Assembly (NCBI GenBank): GCA_016124855.1 | Contig: WGMX01000005.1 | Location: 34,488-98,487 of the forward strand | DNA from: Anaerolineaceae bacterium | Lineage (GTDB): Bacteria > Chloroflexota > Anaerolineae > Aggregatilineales > Phototrophicaceae | DNA length: 64,000 nucleotides | Direction: 5' to 3' | Part shown: positions 26,530-35,253 of the stretch, piece after piece | How the letters are laid out: each line of letters starts with the position of its first letter | How positions within the stretch are numbered: position 1 is the stretch's first letter | The notes under the pieces: model-generated | The model's input: the letters and a program-made list of their open reading frames with translations, nothing else | Told to the model about the DNA's origin: nothing | Database searches by the model: none | Made by a program: the position numbers and the translations under genes

Positions 26530-28932
26530 TTATGCCGCCCGTTTCGTCCGCAGCCACGTCCACAAGCTGCGCAAATCCGCCAACACGCCGGAGAAATGCG
26601 CTCCCAGTGCGATCAGCAGCACAATTGGAATACCCAGCGTAAAAATTTGCTCGGGATAATCGTAATAGAGAATTGCCACAGGATTAAAAAGCACATCGTT
26701 CGATAGCGGCAGCGGCGGCTGTGTTCCGTTAAAGTAGAACTGGAACATCAAGTAGAGCGGGATATAAGTCGCGACCGCTGTAATCAAGAAAGACACCCAA
26801 CCACGCAGTCCAAACATGGCGGATAACACAAATCCTAACGCCGTCCCGATTCCGGCATAAGCCATCACTTCCCACACCGGAGGATACGTCAGGAAGAACC
26901 ACGTAAACGCGCCCCACGCCAGTGTTCCCCAGACAAATCCCGCTGCCGCTGAAAAAGCCAACCGCGCCCACTCCGGCCAGAACCCGCGCAGTCGCAGCGG
27001 AAGTTCGCCCGCGATCAACGTCAAAATCGCGATCATCATGCCGAAGGTCAAGCCAATCGAAATGGTCTTACCCCAGCGATCAGCATTAAATATCGCCTCA
27101 GAACGGAAAGTGACAAACACATGAAACGCCATTGCCAGCGTCCCGCCCAGAAAGGCAAACACGAACCGCCAGACATTTTTCAAGGGGTCATCCGTTAACC
27201 GCCGCCACGTATTGGCGAACCATGCATACATCCGTCCTTGTGGACTCACCACTGATGGCAGCGAAGGTGCTTCATCACGCACCAATGCCAGCGCCAGCAG
27301 CGCCCCTTTTGAACCGTTGCGCTGTGCATCAGCAATCATCTTGACCGCCGCCAATGACCGGATACGGCCTACGGTGCGTGCCGCTTGTTCAGCAATCTCC
27401 TCAGTGCTGCGCGGATCAAGCGCAATCTTCGCCAGCAGCTCATCAATATCTTCATTGTATACAGTCGGTCGCCACTCCAGCGGGTTACGCAGTTGAATGT
27501 CTGCTCGCGTGCGTGTTGTCAGCAGTCGTCCGGTTAACCCTTGTGGCACAGCCTTGTAATTGCCGCTGGGATAAATACGTTTTGCGCGTGTTCCTAACAC
27601 ATTGATGGCGGCCATTTTCGCCTCATCATTGGTTTCTAGCGCCAATGCTTGCGCCACCAATGTCGGAATGCGTGGTGGATCACCATCGGGAATCGTCTCT
27701 AGTCGATAAAAAGCACGCGCCCGCGCCGGAGCACTCTCACTGCGAATGGTATGCAGCGCCACCCAGCGGCGGTTGTCTTTATCAAGTTTTTCCCACCAAT
27801 AATCAATCTCATGGTCATATTCCAATGCTCCGCGCAGCAGCAGTTGTAAACCAGCCTCATCAATTTCCAACCCGTTTTCTTCCGCCTTCATGTAAACATC
27901 GTTCATCACCATGAAGTGCGTCACACCCAGTAAGAAGCGCCCTTGCCCATGCGCCCATGCTTTGCGCGCCCGATTGTAAATATCCTGCGCCTCACGCCGT
28001 ACCATCGCCCCTTGGTCGGCAATCGTCATGACACCGCTCAGGTCAATCGTAATCAGCCCGACGCCATCTTCGTCGTCAAAATCACCGCGCGGTGCATTAA
28101 CCACTGCACCTTGAACTTTACCCAGCGCTTCTTCCAGTTCATTGACGAGTTCCGTCAGTGTATCAGGGCGATCATCAGGACTCAGTGCCGTACCCCGTCG
28201 CAGCACAGGGGTCAGCACTTCTGCCAGTTCACTGCCCATTTTCTCGGCTTCCGGCAAATCTTCTTGCCACTGCAACTGCTTCAGTGCCAATGACGTTGTG
28301 GCATCAAACGGCAGTTCGCCCGTCAACATCTGGAAAACCAGAATTGCGAAACTGTAAATATCGGCGCGGTGGTCAAGCTCACCCGCAGTTAGTTGTTCAG
28401 GAGCCATATACAGCAGCGTGCCATAACCCGGATTAGCCGCCCGTCCTTCCGGCCCCAGCACCGTCGCCAGACCAAAGTCCGCTAAATACGGCGACTCGTT
28501 ACTGTCCATGAGAATATTGGAAGGCTTCAAATCAAGGTGAATCACATGGTTAGTATGAGCATAATCGAGTGCGCTGGCGATGTTTCGTGCTTGCCGCACC
28601 ACCATATCGGTAGACATCGGCCCGTCCGCAAGCATATGCTCCAGCGAACCGCCAGTTACATAACGCATCGCGATATAAAGCTGTCCCTCATATTCCCCAA
28701 AGTCATAGATCGGAAGGATATGTGGGTGTTCCAGTTGGGCAATCGTCTGTGCCTCACGCTCGAATAGTTTAATCGGGTCTGCGCCGTTGTCCTGCGACAA
28801 ATCCCGCGCAATCGTCTTGATAGCGACCGTCCGGTTCAGCCGCTTATCACGTGCTGACCAAACATCCGCCATACCCCCACGACCGATATGCTCCACAACC
28901 TTGTAATGCGAAAACTCGCTGCCAATATCCAT
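26530..28932 (-). CDS. Hanks-type Ser/Thr protein kinase with C-terminal membrane domain
   Basis: An 800-residue kinase. Domain order: kinase (about 9-280), a linker, a helical HEAT-like region (about 330-560), and six hydrophobic segments (about 610-795). Kinase motifs: GRGGMADVW (Gly loop), Lys39 in VAIKT, Glu in FEREAQ, HLDLKPSN at 132-139 and DFG 152-154. The HRD Arg is Leu, so it is a non-RD kinase, possibly not controlled by activation-loop phosphorylation. AGGAAT precedes ATG 28932. Substrates are unknown; the YbjN/pseudoprotease pair is convergent and adjacent. Confidence 0.9.
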   Translation of the reverse strand: MDIGSEFSHYKVVEHIGRGGMADVWSARDKRLNRTVAIKTIARDLSQDNGADPIKLFEREAQTIAQLEHPHILPIYDFGEYEGQLYIAMRYVTGGSLEHMLADGPMSTDMVVRQARNIASALDYAHTNHVIHLDLKPSNILMDSNESPYLADFGLATVLGPEGRAANPGYGTLLYMAPEQLTAGELDHRADIYSFAILVFQMLTGELPFDATTSLALKQLQWQEDLPEAEKMGSELAEVLTPVLRRGTALSPDDRPDTLTELVNELEEALGKVQGAVVNAPRGDFDDEDGVGLITIDLSGVMTIADQGAMVRREAQDIYNRARKAWAHGQGRFLLGVTHFMVMNDVYMKAEENGLEIDEAGLQLLLRGALEYDHEIDYWWEKLDKDNRRWVALHTIRSESAPARARAFYRLETIPDGDPPRIPTLVAQALALETNDEAKMAAINVLGTRAKRIYPSGNYKAVPQGLTGRLLTTRTRADIQLRNPLEWRPTVYNEDIDELLAKIALDPRSTEEIAEQAARTVGRIRSLAAVKMIADAQRNGSKGALLALALVRDEAPSLPSVVSPQGRMYAWFANTWRRLTDDPLKNVWRFVFAFLGGTLAMAFHVFVTFRSEAIFNADRWGKTISIGLTFGMMIAILTLIAGELPLRLRGFWPEWARLAFSAAAGFVWGTLAWGAFTWFFLTYPPVWEVMAYAGIGTALGFVLSAMFGLRGWVSFLITAVATYIPLYLMFQFYFNGTQPPLPLSNDVLFNPVAILYYDYPEQIFTLGIPIVLLIALGAHFSGVLADLRSLWTWLRTKRAA

Positions 28933-29282
28933 GAATTATTCCTATGCGGACTGACTTGCCCATATCCTGATTATAATTTCAGGCAACACTTGCCACAAGC
29001 TAACGAACGGACTTAGCCGTAAATGAGAAAATTTTCCTCAATTACCATCCGCATCTACACTGATACAAAAAATGGCAACACTGTATAATTTGAACTTTTG
29101 AAATGGGTATTCAAATCCCCTTATCATGAAATTTCAGATGATGACACTTTTTGTAAGGCTGTTATCTTCCGCTCTCAGAATTTGCATTTGCTCCCCTCTG
29201 CCATAAAATGGCTATCAGCGAATGAGCCTGCGAAGGTAGCTGATGTGGGGCTGGGGGTGAGGATTATTTCAAGGGCAATCCA
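28933..29282. other. 350-bp intergenic region between divergent kinase and secreted-protein genes
   Basis: Probably carries two divergent promoters; a TATAAT occurs near 29086 but without a good -35. The right third is a repeat family C copy. The 62-codon ORF here is not gene-like. Confidence 0.5.
29190..29263 (+). repeat. Repeat family C, copy 1, with an inner hairpin
   Basis: GCTCCCCTCTGCCATAAAATGG and GTGGGGCTGGGGGTGAGG flank an extra segment whose ends ATCAGC and GCTGAT pair, so the family C hairpin appears interrupted by another stem-loop. Confidence 0.5.
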
Positions 29283-31574
29283 ATGACCAAATACAAACAT
29301 TTGTGGGCACGTTTGACAATCCTCTTTCTGCTCGTCCTGCTCGCTGTTCCACTTCACGCGCAGGACGCGACTGCCCGCGACCCCGAAGCAATGGCACAGC
29401 GTTGGCTGGGTTGGACGGGCGGGCCAGATTTAGCGCCGCCGCTGCCAGCCTATAAAGTCGGCACGACCACCCAATTTTGGGTGACTAAAGCAGGACATGC
29501 ATCGCCCACGCAAATCACCGCCACACTCGGCGCATCCCTAGCCTTTATTGACCTCTGGATTGAAGACGGATTGGACTACAAAGCCGATTCGCTGGATACC
29601 ATCGCCAATCGCATTCAAAACGTCTTCATCGATTTTCAACTTCGAGAAAATCAAGGCGGCTTTACGACCTTTCCCAGAACGCTTGATGGAATTGATAATA
29701 AAGACCGCTTGCCCTTTCCCGATGTAGATGGCGACCAGCGCTATGCCGTACTGTTTGCCAAAGACCTGAATACCACCCGTAACATAATCTACAATCCGGT
29801 TAATAACCAGACCACCGCCTTTGTCGCCAACGGCTGGACAAATCAGCAGGGTATGTTCGTCATCAACACATCGGCTGCCCCATCGCTTGCCATCAATGAC
29901 CTAACCTATGTGACCATCTTCGCCCGTGCCTTTTACAGCATGATTATGGAACACAACAATCCTGCGCAGTCCCCTTGGATGCGCGAAGCCCAAAGCTGGT
30001 ACATGCTGCTCAACTATCAAGGTAGGGGCATCACCCCGGACGACTTCAGGACATTTTTCCAAACACCGGATTTACCGCTCACCAGCAGCGATACTGAACG
30101 CAACGCTATCACCGCTGTCGGGCAAATGTTCCTCAACTACATTCAACAGCGTTTCGGTCCTGAAGTACTGCAAGAACTCTTCACCACCCCCGGCTCTGGT
30201 TTTGACCAGTTGACCAACGTACTCGCTGCCCACGGCATGACCGATATGGTCACCGATAACCCCATCACCGGACAAGATGTCTTTGCCGATTTCGCCATGA
30301 CCAACGCCATCAATTTGCCCATCGGTGATACCCGTTTCGCCTACGTGACCCCCGCCGCCAATAATTTGCGGGCGCGTGCCTTCAATGCGCAGGATAATTT
30401 TGACTTTCAAAACGAGCAGTTTCTAGTGCAGCAGTACGGCACAAACGCCTTAGCGTTGGTTTCGACCAAAGCCGTTGACTTTCAACTGTCCTTTAACGGA
30501 TTGCCCGCCATCCCGCGTCTACCGATGCCCGAGCAGCCCAATAACCATTTTTATTGGTCAGGGAATGGACTCTATCAAAACACATCCTTGACTCGCACGG
30601 TCGATCTCAGCGCCGTTCAATCAGCCACCCTGACCTTTGATGTCTGGCATCAACTCTCTGAGGGCTGGAATTATGCCTATGTCAGTACCAGTGATGACGG
30701 TGGCAAAACCTTTAAGCCGTTGGTCAGCAGTGGCACAACCACCACCAACCCCAACGGACTCGCCTATGGCGCAGGCTTCACCGGCATCAGTAATCCACAG
30801 CCCTCACGTCCCTTCCCCTATCTCGGCATCGGTTTGGAATCCAACGGCATCACCATCAGCAGCATTGCCGATAACAGCCCACTCCAAGGTTTGGATGTTC
30901 AAGTTGGGGATACTATCGCCGGACACGATGGTCAATTGTGGCAGGGTAAAGCCGATATTACCGCGTATCTCAGCCAGTTTAAACCCGGCGACGTAATCAG
31001 CCTCTACCTTCAACGCGACGAAAAACTCTTTAGTGTCGATGTGGTTCTGGCTAAGCATCCAAGTCGTGTGATTCCGTCTAATCCCATCTGGACTCAGCAA
31101 GAAATCAATCTCAATGCCTACGCGGGTAAGCAAATCATACTGCGCTTCGATTACGTCAGCGCTGACGACAAACCCGATAACGGCATCGCCATTGATAACA
31201 TCGCCATTCCCGAAATTGGCTTCAAAGATGATGCCGAAGCGGGTGTTCAAGGATGGTCACTCAACGGCTGGCAGCTCATTGACAACGTCGTCCCGCAGCA
31301 CTACGTTGTCCAATATGCCCTGCTTAGCGGAACCGACTCGCCTACAGTCAGCCGCGTTGTCCGGCTCATCGGCCCGCACGACACCGCCACCTCTGGCGCA
31401 TGGACGTTTTCGCTCAATGCCAATGACATACTCATGCTCGTCGTCTCCGGCATAAACGACGCGACCGATTTACCAACGACCTACACGCTCAGTTCACAGT
31501 CTTTGACAGCTCAACAAGCGCAGCCACCAGAGTCAACTGCCGAGGCCACAGCCGAAAGCACGGCTGCCCAATAA
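29283..31574 (+). CDS. Large secreted M6-like pseudopeptidase with PDZ domain
   Basis: A 763-residue exported protein with a signal peptide ending near LHAQD. Residues about 30-370 resemble the immune-inhibitor-A/M6-like metallopeptidase fold, but the expected HEFQH is read as ARAFYSM and the later EG Glu as REA, so zinc ligands appear absent. Residues about 415-690 match the jelly-roll that follows such domains (FYWSGNGLYQNTSLTR, YVSTSDDGGKTF, IAIDNIAIPEIGF), with a PDZ-like segment inserted near 518-595 (LGIGLESNGITISSIADN, VGDTIAGHDG). It ends in a Ser/Thr/Glu tail. Likely an extracellular binding protein. A downstream hairpin follows. Confidence 0.7.
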   Translation: MTKYKHLWARLTILFLLVLLAVPLHAQDATARDPEAMAQRWLGWTGGPDLAPPLPAYKVGTTTQFWVTKAGHASPTQITATLGASLAFIDLWIEDGLDYKADSLDTIANRIQNVFIDFQLRENQGGFTTFPRTLDGIDNKDRLPFPDVDGDQRYAVLFAKDLNTTRNIIYNPVNNQTTAFVANGWTNQQGMFVINTSAAPSLAINDLTYVTIFARAFYSMIMEHNNPAQSPWMREAQSWYMLLNYQGRGITPDDFRTFFQTPDLPLTSSDTERNAITAVGQMFLNYIQQRFGPEVLQELFTTPGSGFDQLTNVLAAHGMTDMVTDNPITGQDVFADFAMTNAINLPIGDTRFAYVTPAANNLRARAFNAQDNFDFQNEQFLVQQYGTNALALVSTKAVDFQLSFNGLPAIPRLPMPEQPNNHFYWSGNGLYQNTSLTRTVDLSAVQSATLTFDVWHQLSEGWNYAYVSTSDDGGKTFKPLVSSGTTTTNPNGLAYGAGFTGISNPQPSRPFPYLGIGLESNGITISSIADNSPLQGLDVQVGDTIAGHDGQLWQGKADITAYLSQFKPGDVISLYLQRDEKLFSVDVVLAKHPSRVIPSNPIWTQQEINLNAYAGKQIILRFDYVSADDKPDNGIAIDNIAIPEIGFKDDAEAGVQGWSLNGWQLIDNVVPQHYVVQYALLSGTDSPTVSRVVRLIGPHDTATSGAWTFSLNANDILMLVVSGINDATDLPTTYTLSSQSLTAQQAQPPESTAEATAESTAAQ

Positions 31575-31610
31575 AGCGCCAGTAGAGGAGCACCTGTGTG
31601 TGCTCTGTAC

Positions 31611-31631
31611 GGGTTTGCCGCTGGCAAACCC
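31611..31631 (+). terminator. Hairpin after the secreted pseudopeptidase
   Basis: GGGTTTGCC and GGCAAACCC form a perfect 9-bp stem around GCT. No T-tract follows, so termination is uncertain. A smaller GAGCAC/GTGCTC stem lies just upstream. Confidence 0.5.
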
Positions 31632-31662
31632 TGGCCACATTGATATTAACTAAGGCTCATCT

Positions 31663-32373
31663 ATGCCCGAACTACCTATGAATTTTCATCGCCTCATTGA
31701 GGCATTTCCCGAACCGGGATGCGTTGTCTGCAACCTCACGGAACGTGATGTCAATCGCTTCCTCGACTCACATCTTTACGAGTACGTCAACACGCCCGAA
31801 ACCCATGCCAACATCCGTGCCTCGCGCGGCTTATGCGCCACTCACAGCGGACATCTCGTCGAGTTCGGCGCGAGTGTTCTCGGCATCACCATCCTTCACG
31901 CTGTAATTATGGACGAACTGCTCAAAACAGCGGCTGAACCCAACCGCGCCACCTCCACCTTCGGTCGGCTCATTGGATCAAATGGTAACAGCCTCGCCAA
32001 TCGACTCGAACCCACCGGAGAATGTATGGCCTGTCAGGCGCTCGAACGCGCCGAATCCCAGCACGTCAACTCGATTGCTGAACATATCAATGAACAAGAA
32101 ATGTACGACGCCTACGCCGCATCAAACGGACTCTGTCTGCCTCATTTTCGTAGGGCCTTACGTGCCGCACCAAATGGCAAAACGGCTGACGTACTGACCA
32201 AACTTCAACTGCCCAAATGGCGTGCGCTCAAAGCCGAACTCGATATGCTTGCCGATAAATATGATGTCAATCACAATGATGAAGCTGTTGGCGCAGAAGC
32301 CGATAGCTGGCGTCGCGCACTCATTATGGTTTCCGGCAATCGCGATGTCTTTGGTGTCCGCCGCAAGCACTGA
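31663..32373 (+). CDS. DUF6062-like protein with paired Cys/His motifs
   Basis: A 236-residue cytosolic protein with two C-x-x-C pairs (GCVVCNL near 19-24 and ECMACQAL near 119-126) and two C-x-x-H motifs (LCATH, LCLPH), arranged as two repeated halves. The pattern fits binding of zinc or an iron-sulfur cluster, and looks like a DUF6062-type family. The biochemical role is unknown. The family name is a tentative recollection; the duplicated motif pattern is visible directly. Confidence 0.7.
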   Translation: MPELPMNFHRLIEAFPEPGCVVCNLTERDVNRFLDSHLYEYVNTPETHANIRASRGLCATHSGHLVEFGASVLGITILHAVIMDELLKTAAEPNRATSTFGRLIGSNGNSLANRLEPTGECMACQALERAESQHVNSIAEHINEQEMYDAYAASNGLCLPHFRRALRAAPNGKTADVLTKLQLPKWRALKAELDMLADKYDVNHNDEAVGAEADSWRRALIMVSGNRDVFGVRRKH

Positions 32374-32426
32374 ATGAGTAACCACACCAAGTAGAGAAAT
32401 TCTATTGGACTTTAGACAGCCTTAAA

Positions 32427-32464
32427 GCCCCTCCCCATAACACAGGGAGGGGTTTGGGGTGGGG
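32427..32464 (+). repeat. Repeat family C, copy 2
   Basis: CCCCTCCC and GGGAGGGG form an 8-bp stem around CATAACACA, then GTTTGGGGTGGGG. It lies between convergent genes and may act as terminator. Confidence 0.65.
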
Positions 32465-32471
32465 TACGCCG

Positions 32472-32882
32472 CTATCCACTAACATTCACCCGCAGCGGTC
32501 GAATCTTGTACAGTAACCGTTCCAAAACCTCACGCGCTGGTGCTTCAATGCCATATCGTTTCGGCTTGCCCGTGTACTTCAGCGACAGTTCATTCATGGA
32601 TTCCCCGCCACCCTCAGCCGTAATCACTTCAACAATTCCCCGTATCTCCATATAGCGAAACTGATTATCAGGATCGAACAGCATCAGGGTGACATGAGGC
32701 CGTTCCACCATGTTTTTATGCTTCTGACGGTCTGCCGTCGCGTTGACTATCACATAACTGCAGTCATAACTGCACCAAACCGGCGTAACCTGTATCTGAC
32801 CATCCGGCATCAACGTCGCCAACGACGCTAACACCGCGCTATCCAATAGATCGCGATGTGACTCCGGGATTTCTGATCCCAT
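32472..32882 (-). CDS. PPOX-class (pyridoxamine 5'-phosphate oxidase-like) F420/flavin protein
   Basis: A 136-residue split-barrel flavoprotein or F420-binding protein. AVLASLATLMPDGQIQVTPVW, VNATADRQKHKNM and VTLMLFDPDNQFRYMEIRG match the PPOX-class F420-dependent group. AAGGA precedes ATG 32882. The cofactor (FMN or F420) cannot be settled by eye. It shares direction with the downstream-coordinate secreted protein and COG0523 genes. Confidence 0.82.
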   Translation of the reverse strand: MGSEIPESHRDLLDSAVLASLATLMPDGQIQVTPVWCSYDCSYVIVNATADRQKHKNMVERPHVTLMLFDPDNQFRYMEIRGIVEVITAEGGGESMNELSLKYTGKPKRYGIEAPAREVLERLLYKIRPLRVNVSG

Positions 32883-32898
32883 CTATTTTTCCTTCTAT

Positions 32899-32920
32899 CT
32901 CTGTGTCTCTGTGGTGAATT
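32899..32920 (+). repeat. Repeat family A copy
   Basis: TCTCTGTGTCTCTGTGGTGAATT just upstream of the PPOX gene; the best-conserved form of the family core. Confidence 0.6.
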
Positions 32921-32929
32921 CCTCGTATT

Positions 32930-33787
32930 TCACGAATTCGCCAGCGCATCCGAATCCGTTGGGAATTCCGGCGCATTCGCAGGCCGAGTTCCATCGCGGT
33001 CAATCGGCACGACCATCACCGTCGTCGTTTCCGGCACATGGAATTCGTCCGTGTTCAACGTACACAAGTCGCCCTTACCGTTTAGACTGTACCATCCAAC
33101 CGGCGCGCTGATCACAATGCCGCTGTACGGCTTCAAATCAAATTTCAAATCACCGAAGGTCGCACCTTTAATCGTGCAAAACGACGGATTAATCAGCATC
33201 ACAGTACGCGTATCAACATCGTTGATGATGCCTTCCACTTCATCCATCACGTCCGTCGCCGTATCGAGTTTACCAAGCGTTTTGAGGGCAATTTTCTTAT
33301 TGGACTGCACCACTTTATTCGACCACAGCGTCAACGTAAAGTGTCCACCGGTCTCATCCCCATTTTCAGTAAACCAATTCGTCACCTTAATCGAATAAAC
33401 ACCATCCGTTTTCAGCTCGACATACCGCAAAAATGAATTGGTCAGCACCGCATCGACAATATCATCGTTGTAAGCAATCACTTGATTAGTGGGATCGTAA
33501 ACCACCAGCACAGTATCCAATAACCGGTTCTGTTGGCGCGTCTCGTTATCGGTGTTGTTCGCTGGATTTTCAGCCGCCGCCATCAAGGTCAGCACTTCAC
33601 CCGCTTTACCGTTGTACTTCCAGATGTTCGCGCCGCCTTCATCAAATCCACCGCGATTTTCGCCAACAACCGCCTCACCCTTCGCCACCGGCTTCACATC
33701 CCCAATCGGAGGTTGCGCCTTCACCAACCCGCCGCCGATCACACCCAATAACAACCCTACTGCCGCCAGACGCGCCACTCGCTTCAT
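32930..33787 (-). CDS. Secreted protein with a PPC-like beta domain
   Basis: A 286-residue exported protein. ATG 33787 with AAGGAG 9 nt upstream gives signal MKRVARLAAVGLLLGVIGG and cleavage near VKAQ; the track starts 22 codons earlier. Residues about 40-160 (IWKYNGKAGEVLTLMAAAE, DTVLVVYDPTNQVIAYNDD, YSIKVTNWF) resemble the bacterial pre-peptidase C-terminal (PPC) fold. The C-terminal half has no recognised family. It has no protease partner nearby; probably a cell-surface or binding protein. Confidence 0.65.
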   Translation of the reverse strand: MKRVARLAAVGLLLGVIGGGLVKAQPPIGDVKPVAKGEAVVGENRGGFDEGGANIWKYNGKAGEVLTLMAAAENPANNTDNETRQQNRLLDTVLVVYDPTNQVIAYNDDIVDAVLTNSFLRYVELKTDGVYSIKVTNWFTENGDETGGHFTLTLWSNKVVQSNKKIALKTLGKLDTATDVMDEVEGIINDVDTRTVMLINPSFCTIKGATFGDLKFDLKPYSGIVISAPVGWYSLNGKGDLCTLNTDEFHVPETTTVMVVPIDRDGTRPANAPEFPTDSDALANS

Positions 33788-33867
33788 ATTCACCCACTCC
33801 TTATTGAACTGCTGCATATAGTTATAAGGAGTTTTCCTATCCTCCACAACCAACCTTCTCTCTGATT

Positions 33868-33945
33868 CTCCGTGCCCTCTGTGTCTCTGTGGTGAAAAAT
33901 CTCTTCGTATTTCTCTGCGTTCTTGGCGTCTTGGCGGTTCAATTT
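33868..33945 (+). repeat. Repeat family A, double copy
   Basis: CCGTGCCCTCTGTGTCTCTGTGGTGAAAA then CTGCGTTCTTGGCGTCTTGGCGGTTCAATTTCTTTT, extending to the end of the COG0523 gene. Confidence 0.6.
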
Positions 33946-35021
33946 CTTTTCCGTAACCACTCCATTGCCGCTCCCGTCAACTTTTGCGGCAGTGATGCAG
34001 GCGCATTCGCCGCCAGCGTCTTTTCAAAGTGCGCTTGTAACGCCGCCGCATCCACACCATCGTGCGTCCCGATCACCACAATCTGCGTGAATGGTGCTTG
34101 CTCTCCCCACACCTCACCCATCGTCAGTGTCACCCGTCGGCCAACCACTTGCAACACCGCCCGACGTTCTGGCACATCCGCCAGATAAGCAAACCCCTTC
34201 GCGCGGAAAATGGTCACAGGCAGCGTCTCTATCGCTTTCCGCAGTGTTTTCAGCAGCAGCGGTTGATCAGTCGTCCAGCTCCACGTATCGAACACTAGGC
34301 TATGATCAGTGTGTTCGTGTTCAGGGTCGTGATGCTCCGCTTCACCACTTTCATGCACATGCACATCATGACCCTGCCGTTTTGCCAACCGCACCGGATC
34401 ATATGCCCCCACGCCGAACACAAACTCCGGCGGCACAGCCCCGTGATCGGCCTCCAAAATCCGTGCCGAAGGCGTTATCTCCCGTATCCACGCCTCCAGT
34501 CGTGACTTCTCCTCACTCGTCACCAGATCCACTTTGTTGATGACCACAATATCCGCCACGCCGATTTGTGCGAACGACAAAATTTCGTACTCGCGCTGCT
34601 GCAAATTGCGCGCGTTCTCCGCATCCACCACAGTGATAATCGAATCCACCCGCACTCGATGTTGAAGCTGCGGCACGGTAAATGTCAGCGCTACCTCCAA
34701 CGGATCAGACACGCCGCTGGTTTCCACCACGATATACTCCGGCGCTTCGACTCTATTCAACAAATCCGTCGTCGCCTTCAGCAAATCCCCGCGTATCGTG
34801 CAGCAGATACAGCCGTTGGATAAACTTACCGTATCGCCATCCACCGCTGTAATCAATTGGCTGTCGATGTTGATCGCCCCGAAATCATTCACCAGCACCG
34901 CGATCTTTAGCCCATGATCGGAATGCAGCAAATGGTTGAGCAGTGTCGTTTTACCCGCTCCCAAAAATCCCGTCAAAATCGTCAGCGGCACAATCGGTCG
35001 TACCGGGTTAGATGTCGTCAT
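33939..35021 (-). CDS. COG0523/CobW-family metallochaperone GTPase
   Basis: A 360-residue G3E GTPase that delivers a metal (zinc, cobalt, nickel or iron) to a client enzyme. P-loop GFLGAGKTT (18-26), metal motif GCICC (70-74) and INKVDL (G4) are present. A His-rich loop (GHDVHVHESGEAEHH and EHEHTDH, about 215-245) separates GTPase and C-terminal domains and probably holds metal. GAGGAG precedes ATG 35021. No cobalamin gene is adjacent. No Zur-type operator is visible. Confidence 0.92.
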   Translation of the reverse strand: MTTSNPVRPIVPLTILTGFLGAGKTTLLNHLLHSDHGLKIAVLVNDFGAINIDSQLITAVDGDTVSLSNGCICCTIRGDLLKATTDLLNRVEAPEYIVVETSGVSDPLEVALTFTVPQLQHRVRVDSIITVVDAENARNLQQREYEILSFAQIGVADIVVINKVDLVTSEEKSRLEAWIREITPSARILEADHGAVPPEFVFGVGAYDPVRLAKRQGHDVHVHESGEAEHHDPEHEHTDHSLVFDTWSWTTDQPLLLKTLRKAIETLPVTIFRAKGFAYLADVPERRAVLQVVGRRVTLTMGEVWGEQAPFTQIVVIGTHDGVDAAALQAHFEKTLAANAPASLPQKLTGAAMEWLRKRN

Positions 35022-35253
35022 CGTTTAGAACTCCTCGCTAATCAGACGCGCTCCATATTACTCCCACGCGTCCAATCTCTGACACACCCGCCGCCAACTT
35101 CTTACATGGCTCTCAGTAAGCGATAGTTTACTTCGCCGTCATCCTCCACCCAAGATAGCACCCTCGTTGTGGTCGGCAACGCCCTCCGCCGGCTGGCCTA
35201 TCGTTAGAAGACTTAAGTGGGATCAGCTAGGTGAATGTGGAAGTTGTAGAATT
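35022..35253. other. 232-bp region without a gene between COG0523 and OLD genes
   Basis: No repeat or clear gene seen. The base composition shifts to AT-rich near 35220, at the edge of the OLD gene. Confidence 0.4.

Noticed and set aside
29098-29286. 62-codon ORF upstream of the secreted pseudopeptidase
   Set aside because: Runs through a family C repeat and has no ribosome site.
30804-31250. 148-codon minus-strand ORF
   Set aside because: Antisense shadow of the secreted pseudopeptidase.
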